Source: Luteolibacter sp. LG18
Lineage (GTDB): Bacteria; Verrucomicrobiota; Verrucomicrobiia; Verrucomicrobiales; Akkermansiaceae
Assembly: GCF_036322585.1 (NCBI RefSeq)
Contig: NZ_AP024600.1
Location: forward strand, 2,418,001-2,482,000
DNA length: 64,000 bases
Reading direction: 5' to 3'
The notes under the pieces: generated by a model
What the model saw: the letters and a program-made list of their open reading frames with translations, nothing else
Told to the model about the DNA's origin: nothing
Database searches by the model: none
Shown: positions 51,199 to 59,991 of the stretch, one piece after another
How the letters are laid out: the number at the start of each line of letters is the position of its first letter
Position numbering within the stretch: the first letter of the stretch is position 1
Made by a program: the position numbers and the translations under genes

Positions 51199-52617
51199 GT
51201 GATTCCCAACGTCCTCGCCGAACGCTACGCCTCCTCCGCCACCCAAGCCATCTGGTCCGCCGAGGGCCGCATCGTGCTGGAGCGGGAATTCTGGATCGCG
51301 GTGATGAAGGCCCAGCGCGATCTCGGTCTGGACATCCCGGCCGAGGCGATCGCCGCCTATGAAAAGGCGAAGGACAGCGTGGACCCCGGCTCGATCATGG
51401 CCCGCGAGCGGATCACCCGCCACGACGTGAAGGCCCGCATCGAGGAATTCAACGACCTCGCCGGCCACGAGCACATCCACAAGGGCCTCACTTCCCGCGA
51501 TCTCACCGAGAACGTCGAGCAGCTCCAGGTGTTCCGCTCGCTGGAAGTCATCCGGGACAAGGCGGTGGCCACGCTCAAGCGCCTGCGCGTCCGCTCGGAA
51601 CAATGGGCCGATGTGGTGATCACTGCCCGCACCCACAACGTCGCCGCGCAGCCGACCACGCTCGGCAAGCGCATCGCGATGTTCGGCGAGGAGTTGCTCG
51701 GTGCCTTCCACGCGCTGGAGGACGTGATCGCCCGCTACCCGGTGCGCGGCCTGAAGGGCGCGGTCGGCACGCAGATGGACCAGCTTTCCCTGTTCGAAGG
51801 CGATGCCGCGAAGGTGGCGGACCTGGAGAAAAAGGTCGTCTCCCACCTCGGCATCCCGGCGGTGTGGACGAATGTCGGCCAGGTTTATCCGCGCTCGCTC
51901 GATTTCCGCGTGGTGTCCGTGCTCACGGACCTCGCCAGCGGCCCGTCGTCGTTCTCGAAGACGCTGCGTCTGATGGCCGGCCACGAGACCGCCAGCGAGG
52001 GCTTCGCGCCCGGCCAGACCGGATCGAGCGCCATGCCGCACAAGATGAACTCCCGCTCGTGCGAGCGAGTGAACGGCTTCCACGTGATCCTGAAGGGCTA
52101 CCTCGCCATGGCCGGCGGCCTCGCGGGCGACCAGTGGAACGAGGGCGACGTGTCCTGCTCCGTGGTCCGCCGCGTGATGCTGCCGGACGCGTTCTTCGCG
52201 CTCGATGGCCTCTTCGAAACCTTCCTCACCATCCTCGATCAGATGGACGCCTACCCGGCGGTCATCGCAAAGGAGAACGCCCACTACCTGCCGTTCCTGA
52301 TGACCACCACCATCATGATGGAAGCGGTGAAGGCCGGTGTCGGCCGCGAAACCGCGCACAAGGCGATCAAGGAGCACGCCGTGGCCACGGTGAACGACCT
52401 GCGCGTCGGCAAGACCACGGTGAACGATCTGGTCGTCCGCCTCGCGGGCGACGAGCGAATCCCGCTCACCGGCGAACAGCTCGCCGCCATCGTGGCGGAG
52501 GGCGAGAGCAACGCCGGTGCCGCGCGCGCCCAAGTGGCCGCCTTCGCCGCCGCCGTCAGCGCGATCGAAGCCGCCCACCCCCAGGCCGCGGCCTACGCGC
52601 CGGGATCGATTCTGTAA
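51199..52617 (+). CDS. purB: Adenylosuccinate lyase
   Basis: Acts twice in purine synthesis, releasing fumarate from SAICAR and from adenylosuccinate. 472 residues from GTG at 51199 (IPNVLAERYASSATQAIWS), the usual PurB N-terminus. Fumarase/aspartase-superfamily landmarks: KGLTSRDLTEN, ARTHNVAAQPTTLGKR, and the flexible signature loop SSAMPHKMNS at 276-285, which holds the catalytic serine. A decayed second copy of its last 130 or so bases lies 235 bp downstream (52852-52942). The frame is open upstream of the chosen start by overlap with the M41-like gene. Confidence 0.95.
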   Translation: MIPNVLAERYASSATQAIWSAEGRIVLEREFWIAVMKAQRDLGLDIPAEAIAAYEKAKDSVDPGSIMARERITRHDVKARIEEFNDLAGHEHIHKGLTSRDLTENVEQLQVFRSLEVIRDKAVATLKRLRVRSEQWADVVITARTHNVAAQPTTLGKRIAMFGEELLGAFHALEDVIARYPVRGLKGAVGTQMDQLSLFEGDAAKVADLEKKVVSHLGIPAVWTNVGQVYPRSLDFRVVSVLTDLASGPSSFSKTLRLMAGHETASEGFAPGQTGSSAMPHKMNSRSCERVNGFHVILKGYLAMAGGLAGDQWNEGDVSCSVVRRVMLPDAFFALDGLFETFLTILDQMDAYPAVIAKENAHYLPFLMTTTIMMEAVKAGVGRETAHKAIKEHAVATVNDLRVGKTTVNDLVVRLAGDERIPLTGEQLAAIVAEGESNAGAARAQVAAFAAAVSAIEAAHPQAAAYAPGSIL

Positions 52618-52727
52618 GTAGCACAAACATTCTTGTTTGTGGGTGTGGGGAGCGGACCGTTTTGATGGCCCGTGCGTTCCCCACACGCTCCGCTGCGAGG
52701 GCTCACAAGCAGGAATGCGTGTGCTAC
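52618..52727. repeat. REP-like inverted hairpin pair after purB
   Basis: GTAG-CACAAACA-TTCT-TGTTTGTG (52618-52641) faces CACAAGCA-GGAA-TGCGTGTG-CTAC (52704-52727), the same unit on the other strand. The pair begins directly after the purB stop. The 500-bp gap 52618-53117 holds three such units, a purB fragment and a decayed gene fragment, but no intact gene. Confidence 0.7.
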
Positions 52728-52851
52728 AGAACGTCACACAGGTTCGCGTAGCCGGGCAGGTCCGCGGATTGTTCGTCATTGGTGAGGATGACGAGGCCCA
52801 TTGCCGCGTGGTCGTCGGTGGCCAAGGCTTCGGCGAATTGGGCTCCGGCGG
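52724..52851 (-). pseudogene. Decayed C-terminal gene fragment
   Basis: About 43 codons on the minus strand ending in TAG at 52724-52726 read as a plausible protein end: EALATDDHAAMGLVILTNDE, then LPGYANLCDVL. LxLTND followed by a short tail resembles the C-terminus of PIN-type proteins, but this is weak. The frame is cut at 52852 by the purB fragment. The TAG is supplied by the REP hairpin. Confidence 0.4.
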
Positions 52852-52942
52852 TCGTGGCGGAGGGCGAGAGCAACGCCCCGTCAGCGCGATCGAAGCCGCC
52901 CACCCGCGGGCCGCAGCCTACGCGCCGGGATCGATTCTTTGA
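52852..52942 (+). pseudogene. Partial duplicate of the purB 3' end
   Basis: Nearly identical to the last part of purB (TCGTGGCGGAGGGCGAGAGC onward) except for a 37-nt internal deletion, which shifts the frame. A few substitutions follow, and it ends TTGATCGATTC-type with TGA instead of TAA. Confidence 0.85.
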
Positions 52943-52944
52943 TC

Positions 52945-53037
52945 AAGGAGTAGGGACATTCCTGTCCCGTTCTTTGAACTCTTGCCAGCGAAGCTGGGTA
53001 TCGATTTGAAAACGGGACAGGAATGTCCCTGCTCCTT
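52945..53037. repeat. REP-like inverted hairpin pair
   Basis: GGGACA-TTCC-TGTCCC (52953-52968) and GGGACA-GGAA-TGTCCC (53014-53029), each flanked outside by AAGGAG/CTCCTT, form an imperfect inverted repeat of about 32 bp per side. Confidence 0.7.
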
Positions 53038-53046
53038 GGCACGGAT

Positions 53047-53121
53047 GGCTCGCTCGGCTGATTCGAGCGAGCCCCCCGTGCTCCGCCGCGAGGGCTCACA
53101 AGCAAGGAATGCTTGTGCTAC
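53047..53121. repeat. Hairpin plus single REP-like unit at the GH20 stop
   Basis: Perfect 10-bp hairpin GGCTCGCTCG/CGAGCGAGCC (53047-53056/53064-53073), then CACAAGCA-AGGAA-TGCTTGTG-CTAC (53097-53121). The CTA of the last part is the TAG stop of the minus-strand GH20 gene. The stretch CTCCGCCGCGAGGGCT before it recurs, with one change, before the unit at 52704. Confidence 0.7.
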
Positions 53122-55322
53122 TGAGCCTTCTTCAACAACACGACCCCGTTGGAGTCGCTGCCTTCGTCGCCGTAGATGGCGGCGCGGATCTTGAAGGCGG
53201 CGCCGGTTTCGTAGCGGTCGATCTTGAGACGATAGACGTTCTTGTCGTTCGTTGCGCCGGTGGTGCCGTGGTGGATGTCTTTCGCCACGCTGTCCTGGTT
53301 GAGGAAGACCTCCACCGAATCGATGTCGAGGCGCTGCTTGCCGCCGGTGAACTGGAAGGTGACCTCGTAGGTGCCCGCCTGGTTGATCTTGCCGGTGGCG
53401 TCGAACTCGACGGTGAGCGGCTTGCGGTCGCCGACCTTGCCGGACTTCCACTCGCCGATGGGTTCGCCGGATTTCGCGAAGCGGTTGTCCGCGGCCTTCG
53501 CTTGGAACGGCAGGCTGATGTGGCCGTCCGAGTTCACCGCCACGGCGCGGAAGTCGGATTCCTTCTCCACGGTCACGGGCTTCGTGTAGGCGGGGGAGTA
53601 GGCGAGCGGCCAATTGCCATCGGTGGTGTAGCGGATGCCGCCGCCTTCCACCTGGGAAACGGCGGTGGCGGTGAGCTTGCCATCGCTGCCTTTGGCGAAG
53701 GTCACCTGCGGGATCGGCAGGCGGTGGTTCCATCCGGCGGCGGCGTAGCGGGCATACTGGCGGGCCATGCGGGCGGAGAAGTCCTTCCAATCGCGGCCGG
53801 CCTTCGGCGTCCACGTCACTTCGGCCAGGGCGGCGGCGCGGGGTAGCATGAGATACTCCAGGTAACGCGCCGAGCGGTTCTCATCGAAGGGCGTGGTATC
53901 GGCGAGGAAGGGCTTGTGCAGGAACTGGTCGCTCCACAGGCAGCCCTCGGCACCGAGCACGGTCTTTTCCTGCTGCGGGGTGAGGCCCGCCGGGGTGGGG
54001 TGCCAGTCGTAGGCCTGCTGGAGGGAAATCGGCGGCAGCCAGCCCGCGCCGGGCACCTCGCCGGGCTCCTTGCTTTCCGGCACGTCGAAGTAGCAGCGGT
54101 CGGTGAGCGCGAGCACCAACGGGTTGCCCCGCTTCGCTCCTTCGGTCACGGCCTTCGGGTCGTGCCACGGCATCAGGCCCGCGGTGGTGGACACGCCGCA
54201 GCCGAGGATCTCGTCCCAGCCGAGGATCTGGCGGCCTTTCTTCTTCAGGTAATTCTCCACCTCGGTGGTCATCCAGCCCTGGAGCTCGTGTTCGCTCTTC
54301 AGCCCGAGCTCCTTCATCTTCTTCTGGCAATCCGGGCAGGACTTCCACTTCGGATACTTCGCCTCGTCGCCGCCGATGTGGATGTAGGTGGAGGGGAAGA
54401 GCGTGCACATCTCGTCGAGCACGTCGTGGAGGAACTGCCACGTCGTCGCCTTGCCCGCGCAGTAGAGGTCGTCCGAGATGAAGTGGACGGCGGGAACCTT
54501 CTGCTCCTTACCGGTGCAGGACAGCCACGGGTAGGCGGCGATGGCAGAGAGCGTGTGGGCGGGCAGCTCCAGCTCCGGGACCACGGTGATATTACGATCC
54601 GCGGCGTACTTCACGATCTCGCGGATGTCGTCCTGGGTGTAGAAGCCGCCCTGGCGGTTCGGCCCCTCGCCGCGGAAGGCTCCGATCTCGGTGAGCTTGG
54701 GATACTTCTTAATCTCCAGCCGCCAGCCGGCGTCGTCGATCAGGTGGAAGTGCAGCACGTTGAGTTTGTGCGCCGCCATGATATCCAGGTAACGGAGCAC
54801 GAAGGCCTTGTCGAAAAAGTAGCGGGAGGAATCGAGCATCATGCCGCGCCACGGGTAGGACGGCTGGTCGTCGACGCGCACCGCCGGAATCGTCCACGCC
54901 TGGCCGGTGACCTCATGGTCCGAGTAAACGGCGGGCGGCAGGAGCTGGAGCAGCGTCTGCACGCCATTGAAGACGCCCGCGTAGGCCGGGGCGGTGATGG
55001 TGGCTCCGGCGGCGGTGACGGCGAGCTTGTAGGCCTCGTTGCCCGGGGCGGCGGAACCTTCCACGCGCAGGGTGATGGCGGGGCCGGTGGCCTGCGGCTG
55101 GATGGCGAGGCGCTGGCCGGTGGCCTTGAAGAGCTGGGCCGCGAGGATCTTCGCCGCCGGTTGGCTGGCGGCGTCCGCCACGATCACCGTCTGCGGGGTG
55201 AGGGTGAAGTTTCCGGTGTCCCGGGTCAGGGCCACCGGTTTCGGGATGACCAGCGGAGAGGGATCGGCGGCGAGTCCGGGCAGAACGGTGGCAAGAACGA
55301 GGAGTGGGAGTGCAAAACGCAT
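53118..55322 (-). CDS. Secreted beta-N-acetylhexosaminidase, GH20 (second copy)
   Basis: 734 residues from ATG at 55322, with a signal peptide (MRFALPLLVLATVLPGLAA). A GH20b N-domain (about 20-140) precedes the catalytic barrel: YPWRGMMLDSSRYFF, NVLHFHLIDDAGWRLEIKKYPKLTEIG, and YIHIGGDEAKYPKW with the catalytic Asp-Glu at 319-320. After it comes a chitobiase/hexosaminidase C-terminal-type domain (GGGIRYTTDGNWPLAYSPAY). A final beta module with FQFTGGKQRLDIDSVEVFLN may bind carbohydrate. The longer form of the two GH20 enzymes here. Its stop codon is contributed by a REP-like repeat. Confidence 0.93.
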   Translation of the reverse strand: MRFALPLLVLATVLPGLAADPSPLVIPKPVALTRDTGNFTLTPQTVIVADAASQPAAKILAAQLFKATGQRLAIQPQATGPAITLRVEGSAAPGNEAYKLAVTAAGATITAPAYAGVFNGVQTLLQLLPPAVYSDHEVTGQAWTIPAVRVDDQPSYPWRGMMLDSSRYFFDKAFVLRYLDIMAAHKLNVLHFHLIDDAGWRLEIKKYPKLTEIGAFRGEGPNRQGGFYTQDDIREIVKYAADRNITVVPELELPAHTLSAIAAYPWLSCTGKEQKVPAVHFISDDLYCAGKATTWQFLHDVLDEMCTLFPSTYIHIGGDEAKYPKWKSCPDCQKKMKELGLKSEHELQGWMTTEVENYLKKKGRQILGWDEILGCGVSTTAGLMPWHDPKAVTEGAKRGNPLVLALTDRCYFDVPESKEPGEVPGAGWLPPISLQQAYDWHPTPAGLTPQQEKTVLGAEGCLWSDQFLHKPFLADTTPFDENRSARYLEYLMLPRAAALAEVTWTPKAGRDWKDFSARMARQYARYAAAGWNHRLPIPQVTFAKGSDGKLTATAVSQVEGGGIRYTTDGNWPLAYSPAYTKPVTVEKESDFRAVAVNSDGHISLPFQAKAADNRFAKSGEPIGEWKSGKVGDRKPLTVEFDATGKINQAGTYEVTFQFTGGKQRLDIDSVEVFLNQDSVAKDIHHGTTGATNDKNVYRLKIDRYETGAAFKIRAAIYGDEGSDSNGVVLLKKAQ

Positions 55323-55461
55323 GACGAGAAGGCGGTGATACAAAAAAGGAACGGCCACCAAACGGAGCAGCTGCCGCGGTCATTTCAACCTCTTCTTCAT
55401 GGGCAATTCTGCCGACAAACGGGAGGAAAGAGGGGCTCGGTTCTCCTTTCCTCGGTTATGA

Positions 55462-55481
55462 ATTTTAGCTTCGGCTAAAAT
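55462..55481. promoter_or_regulatory. Candidate MntR/DtxR-type operator of mntH
   Basis: ATTTTAGCTTCGGCTAAAAT, a perfect 8-bp palindrome with a 4-nt centre, 46 bp upstream of the mntH start. TTTAGC-type half-sites fit DtxR/MntR-family boxes, so manganese-dependent repression is likely but inferred. Confidence 0.65.
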
Positions 55482-55527
55482 ATGGGGTTGATCCGTAAAT
55501 TTTCAGGGGTAAGAAGTCCCCAGCGTC

Positions 55528-56931
55528 ATGTCCGATCCGGCCGCCACCTTCGACACCGATTCCACCAGTCGTGAAGATACCCCGTGCCGAGGCCGGGGCT
55601 GGCGCCATCAGGGCCGGGAGAGCTTGCCGGAGGTCTTCCGCTCGATCCGCGTGCCGCAGAACGCCTCGTGGTGGCGGAAGTTGCTCGCCTTCGCCGGTCC
55701 GGGTTTCCTCGTTTCGGTCGGCTACATGGACCCGGGCAACTGGGCGACCGACCTCGCGGGCGGCGCGAAGTTCGGCTACACGCTGCTCTCCGTCATCCTG
55801 ATCTCGAACCTGATGGCGATCCTGCTCCAGCACCTGTGCGTGAAGCTGGGCGTGGTGACGGGCCGCGATCTGGCCCAGGCCTGCCGCGACCATTACCCGA
55901 AGCCGGTGGCATGGGCGCTGTGGGTGCTGTGCGAGGCCGCGATCGCCGCGTGTGACCTGGCGGAGGTGATCGGTTCGGCCATCGGCCTGCAATTGCTCTT
56001 CGGCATCCCGCTGGTGACGGGCTGCGTGATCACGGTCGCGGACGTGATGATCGTGATGCTGCTGCAGAACAAGGGCTTCCGCTACGTGGAGGCGCTGGTC
56101 ATCACGCTGATCCTGACCATCGGCGGCTGCTTCGCGGCGGAAATGATTTTCTCGAAGCCGGACCTCGGCGGCATCGCCCGCGGGTTCGCGCCCTCCGCCG
56201 AGCTGCTGCACAACAAGGAGATGCTCTTCGTGGCCATCGGCATCCTCGGAGCCACGGTGATGCCGCACAACCTCTACCTCCACAGCGCGATCGTACAGAC
56301 ACGCGATTTCCAACGCACTGACGAGGGCCGGGCGGAGGCGATCAAGTATGCGACCATCGATTCCACCGGCGCGCTGATGTTCGCCCTCTTCATCAACGGC
56401 GGCATCCTCATCCTCGCGGCCGCGGCCTTCCATTCGAAGGGCATGCACGAGGTGGCGGAGATCCAGGAGGCCTATCAGTTGCTCAGCCCGGTGCTGGGCG
56501 TCGGGGTGGCCAGCACGCTCTTCGCCGTGGCGCTGCTCGCCAGCGGCCAGAACTCCACGCTTACCGGCACGCTCGCCGGGCAGATCGTGATGGAGGGCTT
56601 CCTCAACATCCGGCTCAAGCCATGGGTGCGCCGCCTGATCACCCGCCTCATCGCGGTGGTGCCGGCCGTCGTGATCATCGCGATGTTCGGCGAAAAGCAG
56701 ACGACCAACCTGCTGATCTGGAGCCAGGTGATCCTCTCGATGCAACTCGGGTTCGCGGTGGTGCCGCTGCTCATGTTCACCGGCGACAAGGTGAAGATGG
56801 GGCGTTTCGCCAATCCGCTGTGGATCAAGGTCCTCGCCTGGGTGTCCGCGGCGATCATCATCGTGCTGAACGTGAAGCTGCTGGTCGATTTCTTCGTGCC
56901 GGAGGCCTGGCGCGCGGCGATCGGGCTGTAG
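55528..56931 (+). CDS. mntH: NRAMP-family divalent metal (Mn2+/Fe2+) transporter
   Basis: 467 residues, ATG 55528. Proton-coupled import of Mn2+ or Fe2+ across the inner membrane. A soluble 45-residue N-terminus is followed by about 11 membrane helices. The metal site is intact: DPGN in helix 1 (68-71; Asp and Asn ligands) and MPHN in helix 6 (245-248; Met and His). [20 protein letters not shown] is the conserved transport signature after helix 8. The upstream MntR-type palindrome agrees with manganese as substrate. A REP-like hairpin starts at the stop codon. Confidence 0.95.
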   Translation: MSDPAATFDTDSTSREDTPCRGRGWRHQGRESLPEVFRSIRVPQNASWWRKLLAFAGPGFLVSVGYMDPGNWATDLAGGAKFGYTLLSVILISNLMAILLQHLCVKLGVVTGRDLAQACRDHYPKPVAWALWVLCEAAIAACDLAEVIGSAIGLQLLFGIPLVTGCVITVADVMIVMLLQNKGFRYVEALVITLILTIGGCFAAEMIFSKPDLGGIARGFAPSAELLHNKEMLFVAIGILGATVMPHNLYLHSAIVQTRDFQRTDEGRAEAIKYATIDSTGALMFALFINGGILILAAAAFHSKGMHEVAEIQEAYQLLSPVLGVGVASTLFAVALLASGQNSTLTGTLAGQIVMEGFLNIRLKPWVRRLITRLIAVVPAVVIIAMFGEKQTTNLLIWSQVILSMQLGFAVVPLLMFTGDKVKMGRFANPLWIKVLAWVSAAIIIVLNVKLLVDFFVPEAWRAAIGL

Positions 56932-56932
56932 G

Positions 56933-56960
56933 TAGCACAAGCAGGAATGCTTGTTACTAC
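56933..56960. repeat. REP-like hairpin between convergent mntH and the EamA gene
   Basis: GTAG-C-ACAAGCA-GGAA-TGCTTGT (arms 56937-56943/56948-56954), then TACTAC. It begins right after the mntH TAG, and its last base opens the EamA TAG, so it fills the whole 28-bp gap and may act as terminator for both. Confidence 0.7.
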
Positions 56961-57913
56961 TAAGGTGCCGGCGCGATCGACGGATCGTGCGGCGGGCGTC
57001 TCCACTGCATCAGCACGTTTGCGGCGAGGATCAGGGAACCGCCTGCCACCAGCGAGAAGGTCAGCGTTTCATTCGGATAGGAAGCCCCCACGAACCCACC
57101 GAGCCACGCGGGCAGCGCCAGCGCATAGCCCGCGGTGAAGACCGGCTCGATGGTGTAGATCAGTCCGGCCTCGGTGGCGGAAACGCGCGGCTGCCAGATA
57201 TTCATCAACAGGTAGGCGCCCACCGAGCAGAACAACGCCAGTACCGCCACCAACGCGAACGCGGGCCACGAGGCTCCCGCGGCGATCATTGCGCCGGACG
57301 TGGGGGCCAGCAGCCACGCGATCGGGATGAACAGGAGGGCGATGGCCGTGCACATCACGAAGGTCACGGGCAGCCCGCGGTTCCCGTCGTAGCGCGGGTT
57401 TTCCAGCGTCAGGATCTGGAAGGTGAAAATGCACGCGCCCACCAGTGTCTCGATCTCGCCGCGTCCCAGCCGCAGGTCCCCGGGCTTCAGGCCGGCGAGG
57501 ATCGCGCCGCCGATCATCACCAGCACGGTGGCCCCGACCACCCGGAGGGTCGGCCATTGGCGCAGCCGCAGGCACGCCCACAGCGGTAGGATCACGCAGT
57601 AGGCCTGCGTCAGGAAGGCGGAGGTGGAGGCGGCCGTGTAGGCCAGCCCATCCGCCTGCACCGCCATGCCAAAGCCGCCCCACAGCGCGAGCAGCAGCCC
57701 TTGGCGGAGTTCCCGGCGGGTCGGCCGCACGCGGTGGAGCAGCGGCAGCAGGATCAGCGCGCCCAGCCCGAACCGCCCGACCTGCATCCAGGCCGCGAGG
57801 AAGGCGCTCGAAGCCTCCGGAATGCGGAGCGTCTGCTCATAGTGCAGCGCCTTCACCACGGGGAAACTCAGGCCCCACAGCGCGCAGGCGACGATCAGGA
57901 ACAAAACGGGCAT
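56960..57913 (-). CDS. EamA/DMT-family transporter
   Basis: 317 residues from ATG at 57913. Ten hydrophobic helices in two five-helix EamA repeats (first starts PVLFLIVACALWGLSFPVVKAL; second around VGACIFTFQILTLENPRY). Conserved features: WGLSFP near the N-terminus and SATEAGLIYTIEPVFTAGYAL in the second repeat. Probably exports or exchanges a small metabolite (amino acids, sugars or nucleosides in known DMT members). The substrate is not predictable. Confidence 0.9.
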   Translation of the reverse strand: MPVLFLIVACALWGLSFPVVKALHYEQTLRIPEASSAFLAAWMQVGRFGLGALILLPLLHRVRPTRRELRQGLLLALWGGFGMAVQADGLAYTAASTSAFLTQAYCVILPLWACLRLRQWPTLRVVGATVLVMIGGAILAGLKPGDLRLGRGEIETLVGACIFTFQILTLENPRYDGNRGLPVTFVMCTAIALLFIPIAWLLAPTSGAMIAAGASWPAFALVAVLALFCSVGAYLLMNIWQPRVSATEAGLIYTIEPVFTAGYALALPAWLGGFVGASYPNETLTFSLVAGGSLILAANVLMQWRRPPHDPSIAPAP

Positions 57914-58085
57914 CTCGGCCCGAAGGTAGGCCTGCCGGGGAATGCTGGCCAGCAACATCCGGAAGCCCGCCGCCTTCCCCCGACCCGCTGTCTGTCATGA
58001 GCACCGGGCCGGAGGGTTTCGGCGGGTCACTCGACCTGCGTGGGTGGAACTACCGGGAACCGCCGGGATCGCCAATTCCCCAAAA

Positions 58086-58892
58086 CTAGGGGGTATCCCG
58101 GCCATCTCCCACCCGGAAGCGGGCAAGCAGTTCCGGCGTGGAGCGCACGCCAAAGTGGGAGAACAGCGTCTTGATGTAGTCGTTCACCGTGTGCACGGAG
58201 AGCGTGAGATCCGCGGCGATCTGCTTTCGCGAGCGGCCATGCAGGAGGTGCGAGAACACCATCCGGCAGCGAGGGGAAAGGGCCGGCAGCGACCGGGATT
58301 CCTCCACCGGCAGCCCCTCGATGTGCAGCCAATCGACCTCCGAGAGCAAGATATGCGCAATCTTCGATTCGCGCTGGGTGAACGCCGGCTGATCCAGTTT
58401 CCGATAGATGCCCACCGAACTCATCGCCCCGCGTTCCAGCGGGCGGAACGAGAGGATCAGCGGGCCGAGCCCGGCGTCTTCCCATAACTGGCCGACCGAC
58501 GAGCCGCGGAAGCGCTCGTCCGAGACGATCTGTTGGCGATGGCGGGTCAGGTGGCCGCCACCGGCCTCCAACTCCAGAATGAAGGGCATGGTCATTTCGC
58601 CGCTTTCCGGATGCTCCACCGCCATCAGATAGGGTGGCAACTGGTCCGGGCGGAGACCACCCGTCTGGTGATAGAGATAGACCGGCTGCTGCCCGGGGAT
58701 CTGGGAGGGTGCGGCGGCCCAGACCCAGGCCTGGGCCTCGATCATGCGGCACAGCCCTTCCATCAGGCGCTCGCGCTTGCGGTTCACCGGCCCTTGATCC
58801 GTCGCCACTTCCGCCAGCAGACGGACAATGGCACGCACATCCCCGTCGTCCAGCGGTAGATCCGGGTTTTCAGGATGTGAGGATGTATCCAC
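58086..58892 (-). CDS. LuxR-family transcriptional regulator
   Basis: 268 residues from ATG at 58892. The C-terminal FixJ/LuxR-type helix-turn-helix (about 200-260) reads LSPRCRMVFSHLLHGRSRKQIAADLTLSVHTVNDYIKTLFSHFGV, with all typical positions. The N-terminal 190 residues look GAF-like, with long helices and a beta core (LILSFRPLERGAMSSVGIYRK); no phosphoacceptor Asp site is evident. Likely senses a ligand. Divergent from the ArsR-type gene across a 293-bp AT-rich gap. Confidence 0.9.
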   Translation of the reverse strand: MDTSSHPENPDLPLDDGDVRAIVRLLAEVATDQGPVNRKRERLMEGLCRMIEAQAWVWAAAPSQIPGQQPVYLYHQTGGLRPDQLPPYLMAVEHPESGEMTMPFILELEAGGGHLTRHRQQIVSDERFRGSSVGQLWEDAGLGPLILSFRPLERGAMSSVGIYRKLDQPAFTQRESKIAHILLSEVDWLHIEGLPVEESRSLPALSPRCRMVFSHLLHGRSRKQIAADLTLSVHTVNDYIKTLFSHFGVRSTPELLARFRVGDGRDTP

Positions 58893-59042
58893 GGGCGGGA
58901 CCGTGTGCTAAGGATCAATGTTTGGGGAAATGTTTTTGTGCATGTGATGACAACTTTTTTCGGTCTGCGCTGGAGGTGGTTTTCTGAATAGCTTGGGGAT
59001 TGGGTTGTGATGTTGATTTTCAGTTTGTTGTGGTTGTTTATT

Positions 59043-59116
59043 GGTAATCCAATAGTTACCGATCATAGGCAATTGAATAGGTAAAACAGCGATTACGGGA
59101 GATGCATGCTGCATCT
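59043..59116. promoter_or_regulatory. Palindromes in the AT-rich divergent gap 58893-59185
   Basis: GGTAAT-CCAATA-GTTACC (59043-59060; 5-bp core arms) and AGATGCA-TGC-TGCATCT (59100-59116; perfect 7-bp arms) lie ahead of the ArsR-type gene. The gap is much more AT-rich than its surroundings and has no gene. Probably both promoters plus operators. Confidence 0.5.
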
Positions 59117-59185
59117 AATATTACTCATCGCGGTTACGGTATTGCCAAGTCAGGTGATAACACCTAGCCTTTGGGGAGAGTGGAG

Positions 59186-59551
59186 ATGAGCGGTACGAAG
59201 ACCAGATTGCGGGCAGGCTTGAAGGAGCAGGGAAAGGCGATTGCCGGTGCCCGCAAGCCGCTGGCCCTCGGCCATCCGGTGCGCTGGGCCCTGATTCGGG
59301 AAATCGCCACCCATGGGGCGCTGCCGGTGAAGGAGCTGGCGCTGCGCCTCGGTGTGGACCGGCCGGCTCTTTCGAGCCATCTACCGCAGTTGCTGGAATG
59401 CGGAATCGTGGACGTGTTTCCTGATCCAGGTGGCGACGCGCGTCGCCGCTGCATCGGCCTCGCCGCCACGGCGGTCTGCCATCAGAACGGCCACGGCCTG
59501 GAAGTGGACTTCGGCGAAATGGTGGTGCGCTTCGGAGAGAAGGAGGGGTGA
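59186..59551 (+). CDS. ArsR-type winged-helix regulator
   Basis: 121 residues from ATG at 59186 with GGGGAG 8 nt upstream. A winged-helix domain: LGHPVRWALIREIATHGALPVKELALRLGVDRPALSSHLPQLLECGIVDVFPDPGG follows the ArsR pattern (helix-turn-helix plus wing), with a basic DARRRC at the wing tip. Two Cys and some His occur near the C-terminus (RRCIGLAATAVCHQNGH), so metal sensing is possible, but no classical CxC box is present. Candidate operator palindromes lie just upstream. Confidence 0.82.
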   Translation: MSGTKTRLRAGLKEQGKAIAGARKPLALGHPVRWALIREIATHGALPVKELALRLGVDRPALSSHLPQLLECGIVDVFPDPGGDARRRCIGLAATAVCHQNGHGLEVDFGEMVVRFGEKEG

Positions 59552-59564
59552 GGTTCCTGCCCCG

Positions 59565-59987
59565 TCATGTCACGGTGTTCCGATTCCTTCGTCGCCGTGC
59601 CACTTCAAGGAAGGCGATCCCTGCGAGAAATAACGTGGTGATCAGCCAATGGGGTACGAACAACGAAGCCCAATTGGAGCCCAATTGAACTGAGCAACCT
59701 CCCAACCATGGAAAGCCGGTCATGTGGCGTGAGACGATCGTGTCTTGGTCCCAAGTGAGATCGTCTTCGGGCAAGCAACGGCTGGTTCCTGCCCTCCAAG
59801 CACTCGGTGGAAGCGACAACATCTTCGCGTAAAAGCGGCAGTCCACCTGTCCGATTGTGAGATGGGTTCGGCCGATTTGCATCCACGCACACGAATCCAT
59901 CCGGATGGAGTCCCACCAGCTTCCGAGCAGGCAAGCGAGGACCACCAGAAGTAAGAGACCATGGCGGGATTGATGAGGCTGGAGCAC
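59565..59987 (-). CDS. Small membrane protein
   Basis: 140 residues from GTG at 59987. Two likely membrane helices: LLLLVVLACLLGSWW (about 10-25) and FVPHWLITTLFLAGIAFLEV (about 110-130). A Trp/Arg/Cys-rich extracytoplasmic loop (SIRMDSCAWMQIGRTHLTIG) lies between them. The RRRRNR end would stay in the cytoplasm. This layout is common among short PVC membrane proteins; no function is known. It starts 4 nt after the nucleotidyltransferase gene, so the two are probably cotranscribed. Confidence 0.65.
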   Translation of the reverse strand: MLQPHQSRHGLLLLVVLACLLGSWWDSIRMDSCAWMQIGRTHLTIGQVDCRFYAKMLSLPPSAWRAGTSRCLPEDDLTWDQDTIVSRHMTGFPWLGGCSVQLGSNWASLFVPHWLITTLFLAGIAFLEVARRRRNRNTVT

Positions 59988-59991
59988 GTGG

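Noticed and set aside
51088..52779. 563-codon minus-strand frame over purB
   Set aside because: Antisense shadow; its first codons only coincide with the REP and fragment region.
53916..55478. 520-codon plus-strand frame over the second GH20 gene
   Set aside because: Shadow of a high-G+C gene; no homology, and GH20 motifs are on the other strand.
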